Below, piece by piece: positions 1-6,500 of a stretch of DNA of 26,950 nt. The notes under the pieces were generated by a model, which was not told the origin of the DNA, searched no databases, and worked only from the letters and a program-made list of their open reading frames with translations. Location: the IMG/VR virus record IMGVR_UViG_3300021197_001259, positions 1 through 26,950 of that record; one strand, given 5' to 3'. Source of the stretch: a virus. Every line of letters begins with the position of its first letter. The first letter of the stretch is position 1. The position numbers and the translations under genes are program-made.

Positions 1-989
1 GCTAAACTTCTGATTTCAAGTGTGTCATCAGAACTTAAGTTAGCACCAAAGGTAATAGTTGTAGTTCCAGCTGCAGTAGATACTGTATATGAATCTACAT
101 CTGCTGGTGAAGAAGCAACCTTACGCATCAACAAACCGTTCTTGAATGCCATGACAAAGTTGTCCATCAAAGCATTAACTTCATTAGCTAAAACAAAAGC
201 TAATGTTGAACCGTTTGGTGAGAAGATGTCTTGTCTTGCTTGGAAACCAAGTTTCGCTTCAACGATAATACCATCAGCTACAGTAGATGAAGCATCAACC
301 GCACCATCAGCAATCTTTCCAGCGGTAACAGCATCAGCAGCAATCTGGCCTGAACCAACACCTAAGTCAGCAATCTTAACACCTGAAGCAGATTTAGCAA
401 GAGTAGAACCATCAAGGTTCAAATCCATTGTTTGTCCAGCAGAACCATCGAAAGCAGAACCAATAGCAAGTCCTTGTCCAGCAGCAAGAGCATCAAGTGA
501 TGTTCCTAATGCTTTACCAGAGATCGTGCTGTTTGCCAACTTTGCATTGGCAATAGAACCAGCAAGCTTAGCGCTTGAGATACCAGCATCAGCAATAAAT
601 AAACCTGATGCATCAACGCTAATCGTTCCACCTGATTCTGATTTAAGTTGTGTAGCTAAACCGTTAGCATCTTTAACAAGACCTTTGTTTGCAAACAGCT
701 TAAGGTCTAATTTGTTTGAGGAAAACTGAAGTCCTGGGTTTGTGGCAAGATCGACTGCAATGACATCCGGATCAGAATCAGTAATGACAATACCGTCACC
801 ACCAGAAAATGCATCTGGAAGTTGTCCATCGACATAAGCTTTATTGGCAACATCTGATGCTGCAGATGGAGCGGCACAGATAAACGAAGAAGCGGCTCTT
901 AAGTCAAATGACCCGCTAAGATTAATGTTAGAAGCTTCAACCGTTGCGGCTTGAATTTGACTACCTCTAATTTGAATAGTATTTGGCAT
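1..989 (-). CDS. Phage fibre protein, N-terminal part (3' end off window)
   Basis: About 329 residues are visible from ATG at 989 with no stop before the window edge, so the C-terminus is missing. AGGAG lies 7 bases upstream of the start. The N-terminus (MPNTIQIRGSQIQAATVEAS) is followed near residue 45 by SDVANKAYVDGQ, a motif I know from many phage tail-fibre proteins. The middle is a low-complexity Ala/Gly/Ser/Asp region with recurring units such as ISSAKLAGS, IANAKLANS and VTAGKIADGAV, typical of trimeric fibre shafts. The last visible part (about 270-329) contains FKNGLL followed by alternating beta strands ending DDTLEIRSL, similar to the 96-aa protein upstream. Probable role: receptor-contacting fibre or virion appendage; the assignment rests on motif and repeat character, not on a database match. 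Confidence 0.8.
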   Translation of the reverse strand, partial: MPNTIQIRGSQIQAATVEASNINLSGSFDLRAASSFICAAPSAASDVANKAYVDGQLPDAFSGGDGIVITDSDPDVIAVDLATNPGLQFSSNKLDLKLFANKGLVKDANGLATQLKSESGGTISVDASGLFIADAGISSAKLAGSIANAKLANSTISGKALGTSLDALAAGQGLAIGSAFDGSAGQTMDLNLDGSTLAKSASGVKIADLGVGSGQIAADAVTAGKIADGAVDASSTVADGIIVEAKLGFQARQDIFSPNGSTLAFVLANEVNALMDNFVMAFKNGLLMRKVASSPADVDSYTVSTAAGTTTITFGANLSSDDTLEIRSL

Positions 990-1058
990 AATAATTCTCC
1001 TGTGTTATGCTATTTGTTCAACTCAACTTTACTGATGCGGCTTCTTCTTCTATATATA

Positions 1059-1349
1059 TCAATCATCAACACCTTGTGGATTTCCTTTTACAGAATATAT
1101 TACTTGAACATTATCTGGTGATGCTGGAATAAAATCTACTGTAAAACTTGTCTCACTTCTTGCGATGATATCCGGATTTACTATTAACCCGTTATAATAA
1201 ACAAAGATTTTTTCCTCATCTGCTGGTTCGCTTAAAGTAAATGATGCTGTGATGCCATCGATTTGGCTGCTTACATCTTCCCATCTTAAATCAGATCCTA
1301 TGGTATCTTTTGTAATGATGTAGGGTGAAGGATAAGAAACTCTACTCAT
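1059..1349 (-). CDS. Small beta-rich virion/fibre-associated protein (96 aa)
   Basis: A 96-aa protein with a very good ribosome site (AGGAGGTGAAGT then ATG) that overlaps the end of the upstream gene by spacing only 10 bases away. The N-terminus is MSRVSYPSPYIITKDTIG. Residues about 45-90 form alternating hydrophobic strands around YYNGLIVNPDI and end in VQVIYSVKGNP. The pattern F/Y-x-NGL ... TSFTVDFIPA ... V-I-Y is like the short Ig-like beta domains often found in phage fibre and tail proteins, and resembles the last visible domain of the fibre gene just downstream. Likely a virion appendage or fibre-accessory protein; exact role unknown. Confidence 0.75.
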   Translation of the reverse strand: MSRVSYPSPYIITKDTIGSDLRWEDVSSQIDGITASFTLSEPADEEKIFVYYNGLIVNPDIIARSETSFTVDFIPASPDNVQVIYSVKGNPQGVDD

Positions 1350-1359
1350 ACTTCACCTC

Positions 1360-1803
1360 CTATTCAACCCATGTTATTTCGCACTCCGAAACTGTAAATG
1401 TGCCAGTGTCGGTTTTTACGAACAAATAAAAATCATCTGTGTCATTTGCAACAGATGCATCAACTAATAATGTAATAGAATGTTTTCCAGTTCCATCAAC
1501 ATCCAGTTGATCAGAAGATATTAGCACTGCAGTAGGAGCGACGATTTGTTCGCGTCCAATGCTATCCCATGTGCCTTTAATGGTGATATTGTTTGTCCCA
1601 CCGGCAATGGTTCCTCTCATTCTTATAAGCTGTAGCTTACCGCCGAAATAGCCGCCAGACTTTCCTGGCGATGGATAACCTGCAGACCCATCAGTGTTAT
1701 TTAAGTTTAAATGTATCGAAGTTCCTACAGCAAATGCAGTCCCAAACGCGACATTCAAACTATTATCAAGCGTCCTGTGTATGAACGCGCCAACTTTTGG
1801 CAT
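1360..1803 (-). CDS. Beta-rich structural protein, paralogue of the 150-aa neighbour
   Basis: A 147-aa protein starting at ATG 1803 behind GGGAG. Sequence is rich in Gly, Thr, Asn and alternating hydrophobics, with no charged helices, as expected for a beta-sandwich virion protein. The last third reads VANDTDDFYLFVK ... GTFTVSECEITWVE and lines up with the end of the preceding 150-aa protein (VVQDTDVLYCTVK ... GRITVSQE), so the two are probably diverged copies. No enzyme motif is visible. A head or tail decoration/fibre role is inferred from composition and from its place between late structural genes. I do not recognise a named family. Confidence 0.75.
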   Translation of the reverse strand: MPKVGAFIHRTLDNSLNVAFGTAFAVGTSIHLNLNNTDGSAGYPSPGKSGGYFGGKLQLIRMRGTIAGGTNNITIKGTWDSIGREQIVAPTAVLISSDQLDVDGTGKHSITLLVDASVANDTDDFYLFVKTDTGTFTVSECEITWVE

Positions 1804-1841
1804 AATGTTTCTCCCTCTTCTACTTCTGAGATAGTTTTATT

Positions 1842-2294
1842 TTATTCTTGCGACACGGTAATACGACCACTTGTAGCAGTTATATCAACAGATCCACCTT
1901 CGCACTTTACTGTGCAATAAAGCACATCAGTATCTTGAACAACAATAGGGTGTGCAATATGAAACGACACAATACATTTTGTTGTATCAAACTTAGCATC
2001 TGAATAAAGGCCAGTTCCAAAATGCACGATATCAGTAAATGCTGCATCTTTTGCTATTAGAATTTGAACTTCTTCTTTATCAGCTTTAGCAGGTACTGTT
2101 CCTGTTCCAACAAAAAGTATTTCTTCAATAGTTAAGGGACAATCTGCACCGGTGTTAAATGGTATGTTAAGATCTGAAACGGCTATTTGTGCATTTTCAG
2201 CTATTACCCAAGTATTATCCCATACAGCATTGTTATTAATCCCATCTGCCCAAGTTATGGTTGTTGTAGTTCTTGCATGTTTTTGTATTGGCAT
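1842..2294 (-). CDS. Beta-rich structural protein (150 aa)
   Basis: Starts at ATG 2294 in a TAATG junction with the 58-aa basic gene upstream; the ribosome site (GAGGAAGAAG) is inside the last codons of that gene. The N-terminus MPIQKHARTTTTITWADG is polar; the remainder alternates hydrophobic and polar residues and contains three cysteines. The C-terminal strand pair VVQDTDVLYCTVK ... ITATSGRITVSQE matches the same region of the following 147-aa protein. Predicted all-beta virion component, function unknown. Located at the start of the fibre/appendage cluster. Confidence 0.75.
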   Translation of the reverse strand: MPIQKHARTTTTITWADGINNNAVWDNTWVIAENAQIAVSDLNIPFNTGADCPLTIEEILFVGTGTVPAKADKEEVQILIAKDAAFTDIVHFGTGLYSDAKFDTTKCIVSFHIAHPIVVQDTDVLYCTVKCEGGSVDITATSGRITVSQE

Positions 2295-2470
2295 TACTTC
2301 TTCCTCTTCTTTTTTAAGTATTTTATTGCTTTTTCTTTCGCCTTTTCTGGCTTCACCTTAGGCATCTTTTTTTTCCTAACAGCATCCAGGTCGGATTTAG
2401 TTATCTTGTTGCGCGGTTCAGTTATCCTCGCTAACTTCTTCTGCTTCGGGCTGTATTTCTTGAATGGCAT
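2294..2470 (-). CDS. Small lysine-rich protein (58 aa)
   Basis: This 58-aa gene reads MPFKKYSPKQKKLARITEPR at its start and ends KYLKKKRKK. By my count 21 Lys and 4 Arg make up over 40% of the protein. ATG at 2470 follows GGAGG with a 5-base spacer. It overlaps the last 53 bases of the 56-aa membrane-protein gene in another frame, and its own stop forms TAATG with the next gene. The KKYSPKQKKLA opening is familiar to me from small phage proteins of unknown function, recalled without checking. Nucleic-acid binding is plausible from charge alone; no defined domain is visible. Confidence 0.7.
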   Translation of the reverse strand: MPFKKYSPKQKKLARITEPRNKITKSDLDAVRKKKMPKVKPEKAKEKAIKYLKKKRKK

Positions 2471-2588
2471 CGTCGCCTCCTGTTGGTTGTAGAGTGCATG
2501 TTCCCCATTGGCTACCTATTACCAAGGCACCACCTATAAAAGCTACACTAAGTTTATTCTCGTTAATCCAGTTAATAATCTTTTCCAT
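2418..2588 (-). CDS. Small single-pass membrane protein (56 aa), holin-like size
   Basis: A 56-aa frame from ATG 2588, joined by TAATG to the preceding basic gene; the ribosome site AGAGGAAGAAG is formed by that gene's last codons. The N-terminal segment is amphipathic (MEKIINWINENK), residues about 13-29 are a hydrophobic stretch (LSVAFIGGALVIGSQWG) able to span a membrane, and residues 39-56 are strongly acidic (DDAIQEIQPEAEEVSEDN). No lipobox. Size and single span would fit a small holin or another inner-membrane phage protein, but with one span and no endolysin in view this is only a possibility. The acidic tail is in marked contrast to its polybasic neighbours. Confidence 0.6.
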   Translation of the reverse strand: MEKIINWINENKLSVAFIGGALVIGSQWGTCTLQPTGGDDAIQEIQPEAEEVSEDN

Positions 2589-2836
2589 TACTTCTTCCTC
2601 TTATAACCTGTTTTTTTCTTTGTTGATTTCTTCTTTGATTTAGATGGAAAGTCGATTGCACGGGCTTTGCCGCCTCGCAAAACAGAATTAACACGAGCCA
2701 TTGCCCACTGATGGGATGACATTCCTTTGCGTGATCCTGAAGATGCATATGCTGCTAAACCTTTATCATAACTTTTCTTAAGCTGTGATGCCGTAAATTT
2801 TTTACTTTTTGCGGCTTTTTTTCTTAAGGTTCCCAT
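2588..2836 (-). CDS. Small basic protein with AYASSGSRKGMSSHQWAMAR motif (82 aa)
   Basis: I place the start at ATG 2836, preceded by AAAGGGAAGCGTA, rather than further upstream, because the longer version would sit wholly inside the previous gene in another frame. The 82-aa product has a basic head (MGTLRKKAAKSKK), a central conserved-looking core (residues about 17-60: SQLKKSYDKGLAAY, SSGSRKGMSSHQWAMARVNS, LRGGKARAID) and a polylysine tail ending TGYKRKK. The core has helical periodicity and Trp/His. I recall similar cores in marine phage and large-virus small proteins, unverified. Function unknown; DNA binding or packaging with the genome is possible. Confidence 0.7.
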   Translation of the reverse strand: MGTLRKKAAKSKKFTASQLKKSYDKGLAAYASSGSRKGMSSHQWAMARVNSVLRGGKARAIDFPSKSKKKSTKKKTGYKRKK

Positions 2837-3032
2837 TACGCTTCCCTTTCGTTTTTTTGCTTTTGCTTTTGGCACGGACTTTCTCCTCCATTTCTTCTCG
2901 CATCTTAAATGCTGCTTGTTTGTTTCCTGATTTGTAAAGTTTAGCAGCACGAGCCAGCTTTCTTGCACGAGCTGACCCTTTTGGTGCTGCATACTGTTTC
3001 GGTAAAGCCTTTACCTTTGTTTTCTTTTTCAC
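2802..3032 (-). CDS. Basic helical small protein with GTG start (76 aa)
   Basis: The frame opens with GTG at 3032, forming a GTGA overlap with the TGA of the 44-aa gene, and an AAAGG site lies 7 bases ahead; no ATG lies near the N-terminus. The 76-aa product begins with a Lys-rich stretch, has a helical middle (ARARKLARAAKLYKSGNKQA then AFKMREEMEEKVR, residues about 21-53) and ends GNLKKKSRKK. The middle looks amphipathic with mixed charge, unlike the flanking polybasic ends. No known domain seen. Expression depends on translational coupling, so the start is less certain than others. Confidence 0.6.
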   Translation of the reverse strand: MKKKTKVKALPKQYAAPKGSARARKLARAAKLYKSGNKQAAFKMREEMEEKVRAKSKSKKTKGKRNGNLKKKSRKK

Positions 3033-3163
3033 TTTTTAGCCTTTCTTTTTGTGCTTTTCTTCTTCTTAGCTGCTTTCTTCTTCTTCAATCTGTCTGCTGC
3101 TTTCTTTGCTGCTGCTTTTCCCTTCTTGGTATAAGCATATTTTTTTCCACCTACTTTTGGCAT
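3029..3163 (-). CDS. Histone-tail-like lysine-rich peptide (44 aa)
   Basis: ATG 3163 has one of the best ribosome sites in the window (AGGAGG, then TCATC). The 44-aa product starts MPKVGGKKYAYTKKGKAAAK and continues as nearly pure Lys/Ala: 20 Lys and 2 Arg against one Asp. This resembles the tails of H1-type histones and bacterial Lys/Ala-rich nucleoid proteins in composition only. The start overlaps the end of the 42-aa gene by 13 bases. Likely to bind DNA or RNA through charge; whether it is packaged, condenses DNA or acts in the host is unknown. Confidence 0.7.
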   Translation of the reverse strand: MPKVGGKKYAYTKKGKAAAKKAADRLKKKKAAKKKKSTKRKAKK

Positions 3164-3279
3164 GATGACCTCCTACAGTCGTTATGTTCCTCACAATGAG
3201 GATGAATTTTTGGCTTCCTGGCTGGAGGCCGTTTTGGAATCGGTTTCTTTGGCTTGGCTGGGACTATATGCTTTGGCAT
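3151..3279 (-). CDS. Pro/Lys-rich small protein with Cys/His tail (42 aa)
   Basis: The gene starts at ATG 3279 in a TAATG junction, with GAGGAG at the correct distance; a longer upstream frame was rejected because it lacks its own site and lies inside the previous gene. The 42-aa product has a Pro-Lys-Arg head (MPKHIVPAKPKKPIPKRPPA) and a C-terminal part with Cys29, His32, Cys35 and Cys40 (HCEEHNDCRRSSCQK), spacing that could hold a metal ion, though it is too short to name a known finger. The Arg36-Arg37 codons AGG AGG also serve as the ribosome site for the next gene. Confidence 0.6.
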   Translation of the reverse strand: MPKHIVPAKPKKPIPKRPPARKPKIHPHCEEHNDCRRSSCQK

Positions 3280-3587
3280 TATTTTCTCCTCTTGCGTGCT
3301 ACGCCGCCTTTTGTGCCTGTTGTTTTCTTTTTGCCACCTGCTGACCACAAGTCGCGACAAGCCCAATATGATGCTGTTAGTTTTGATTTCTTCTTATCAC
3401 AACCATGTCTGGCTCTAAATGATTTACGAGCACCCTTGCTGTAGTTATGTCCATAACCTGTTGCACCATAATGTATGATTTTTTCTTTACCACCTTCACA
3501 GGCCTTAACCACCTTTTTCTTCTTTGGATTTGGTGATTTACGAGGCTTGTTGCATTTCATCTTCTTTTTATTCAGCTTTGTAGCCAT
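3279..3587 (-). CDS. Basic Cys-containing phage protein with SFRARHGC / YWACR motifs (102 aa)
   Basis: A 102-aa protein from ATG 3587 behind GGAGAAG, overlapping the giant upstream gene by 20 bases. Order: Lys-rich head (MATKLNKKKMKCNKPRKSPN), then VKACEGGKEKIIHYGATGYG, then GARKSFRARHGCDKKKSKLT, then ASYWACRDLW, then a Lys/Arg tail. The ACEGGKEKIIxxG, SFRARHxC and YWxCRxW blocks look like a compact conserved domain; I recall the same blocks in small proteins of cyanophages and other marine viruses, without an assigned function. Four Cys (12, 30, 63 and one in YWAC) could form a zinc site. Its place directly after the ejection proteins suggests a late or virion role. Confidence 0.75.
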   Translation of the reverse strand: MATKLNKKKMKCNKPRKSPNPKKKKVVKACEGGKEKIIHYGATGYGHNYSKGARKSFRARHGCDKKKSKLTASYWACRDLWSAGGKKKTTGTKGGVARKRRK

Positions 3588-6500
3588 AGCTCTTCTCCAT
3601 TTCTTTAAGTTTGCTTGCTGCCTGTCTAATTTGTCTGTCTCTTACTTCCCATTCTTTTGGCACTCTAACTGGAGACTGCCTACCAAATAAATATAATGCT
3701 GGTGTGCCGTTTTCTAAGTATCCAAACTCAGATCCTGGCGGAACCACACCACCTGCGATCAATGCTGCTGTTGCATCTTGCCCCATTCTTTGTGCGCCTA
3801 ATGTTGCCATTAACAGAGCATCTAACCTGAAGTTATTATAACCCGATTTAGAAGCAAATCGATATTGAAAGTCTGAGAATTTGGCAGAACCAGGAACCTG
3901 TGATCCGATAGGTCGCACTTCTAAGTCATAGCGATCAACATAATATTCTGCAGGTGATTCTGTATCAGGCCTTCCTAACCCCATCGATCTTAGCGCTATG
4001 TTTTCACCAGGCAATCCAGCTTGTCCTGATAGAGCTTGACCTACATCAGTCATAAAAGGTGCATCAATATTACCTGCCATGTGTTGTGCTTGTAGAATTT
4101 GATAGACTGTTTTTGGTGGCACACCTTTTTTATAGTCCGGATCTAAATCTCTTATTACATCTAAAACAGGTAGATAAAAGAAATCCATTGCAGCATCTAC
4201 TGAGGTCGTTACGGTTGTTTCTGGATCGTTTTCATACACATTCATACCGAATCCAATAGCTTGTGAATACATCATCATGTTTGATGTCCAAGGATTACGG
4301 AAGTATGTATCAACATAGTCGCTGTCAGGATCTGATTTTGTCAAGAAGAACGATTGTAATGTTCTATCACCTACATATTCATAAGCACCATAATAACGAG
4401 CAGCTGATCTTTGCATTTGACTTAACTTACCTAAGCGTGTTATAGCATTAGGTTTAAATAGAGCTTTCACTGTTTCAGCAGATGTTCTATACATAAATGA
4501 TAAGTAAAGCAAACCACGAGCACCAGCTTGCTTTGCAATCGGTGGTAATGCACCATAATCTAAGAATGCATTCTTTGCAATATCAGCAGCTTGTTCAACA
4601 GTTTTACCTTGTTTTAGCTGGTCAAAATACATTGCTTCACGAAAGTAAAAGTCTGTATCCATTGCAAACTTCATATGTGGCGAACTCTTCTTAGCTCTAA
4701 ATCCAGCCTGTGATGCTATTAAGTCATCAGCTGCATACATTATACTTTTAGCATTTTGGCCACCTAATTTGGCAGCATCTGCTCTTGCAATAGCTTTTAT
4801 ATCGGCCAACAGCACATCACTTAGTTGTAATGCAGAGTTTGATGATCCAATACTTACTCTATTAAGTGATTCATAAGCTTGTCGATAAGTTATATTAAGA
4901 GAACCAGGTATGATTTCATCAGGTGCGGTTTGCACCATCTTTCTAAAATATCTTGCACCGGTCGGGTTAGCTAATCTGTTTAAGGAAAACTTCGATGCAT
5001 TTGCATTATCAAGTGTTATAGCTGCTATAGCAGGTGCAGATGCAATGTTTTCCATTTGATAACGAAAGTTTGGTAGATACTTACCACCAAGTTGGCCTGA
5101 AACAAATGATCGACGAATATCACCTAATGTTAAACCTAATATATTCATAACTGAATTTAATGCATTTTGGTTTTCTGGTCTCGATAGCTGTTCAAACCCT
5201 CTGGCCAGCTGACCTAATGATTTAGGATCGCCTAACATTGTTTTGAGTTCGTTTAGTTCTGCTCTTGTATTTGCACCCACAATACCAATAAACTGTTCAT
5301 TGAATAGTGTTTCTTGTGTCAAACCTATTTGTTGCGCAAATACAACAGGATCTTCAGCATTACCTAAACCAGCAGCACGAACTTGATTGTATAAGTCAGA
5401 ATCTCTACGACCATAAAAAGCACGAAGTCTATCTTCAACACCAGCCCTTCCAGTTGCTCTTCCTATACCTGGCAGCTGCAGCTGGTCTTTCTCACCATAA
5501 ATATATCTAACAGTTTTTGCTACTTCATCATTAGTATAGCCTGAGGATTTCATTAGCGCACTAAACTCTTCTCTTGTTGCAAGATATGGATTGTATGTTA
5601 TTGGATCTTGAATTCTGTTAATAGCAGTTCGAAGAATTAGGTCAGCTTCTTTCTTAGATTCTACACGAATACTACTTCTTGCAACCTTTTCTGATATGAC
5701 TCTTTCAATGCGTCGTCTTGCCATACCATTTGCTGCAGCTACAATAAATGTGCCTTCAAAATCAATACCTGTGTTAATACTAGCAGGTAATCCAGCCTTC
5801 ACTAAATCTTCTGGCACTGACACATTTCTTCCCATTGCAACAGTTGCTGTTGTATCTGCATATCTTCTGTTTTGTGCTAAGAATGTAGCCATAACTGTTT
5901 TGTAATCATCAACAGACTTGATTGCTACTTCACCTACTTCATCAACAAACTTTAAAGATATCGCTAAATCAGCCAAGGCAGCTGCATCCTGTGCTTCTAA
6001 TGCACCAAAGGTAATACGACCTAAATCTTGTAGTTGAGCTGCTCCTATGGCCAACTCTGTGTCTGGAAGAATACCTAATGTAATACCGCTTGGATCGCTT
6101 TTCTGGCTTTGCACCATCATTTGAAACAATCCTCTTTCTTGTATGTTGCCTACACCTGGGTTTTCTGATGCCCATTTAATATAGCCTCTAACAGTAGGTG
6201 TTATAACTTGTTCGATTCTTTCTACTTCACCTTTTGCTGCTATTACTGCTTGACGCATTTGTTGTTGTTCAAATGTGACAGCATAAACCGGTGCTTCTGT
6301 TATATTAAATGCACGACCAACATATGTTTGACCAACAACTTCTTTCGCTTTGTTGATTAACTGAGCAGGTGATCGTCTAATACCAAAAGCATTAAGTCCT
6401 AATCTTCCTAATTCAGCTATAGTTTGGCGACCATTACGAGTAGCAACCAAACCTATCATTGCACCAGAACCAAGATCACCAGCCAGTGTAGCAATAGAAC

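Noticed and set aside
22-729. A 235-codon open frame on the plus strand
   Set aside because: It is antisense to the Ala/Ser/Gly-rich fibre gene, which has a ribosome site, a fibre motif and shaft repeats. The long antisense opening follows from that biased codon use.
2588-2992. Longer 134-aa version of the 82-aa basic protein
   Set aside because: The extra 52 residues lie within the previous gene in another frame, lack basic-protein character and have no good ribosome site, whereas ATG 2836 has one.
2963-3199. Plus-strand frames rich in Phe, Leu and Cys that look like membrane proteins (also 2152-2492 and 3475-3690)
   Set aside because: They are the complement of Lys-rich codons (AAA/AAG read backwards give TTT/CTT), so the hydrophobicity is an artefact.
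3151-3366. Longer 71-aa version of the 42-aa protein
   Set aside because: The first 29 codons are antiphase with the 102-aa gene; ATG 3279 has both a TAATG junction and GAGGAG.
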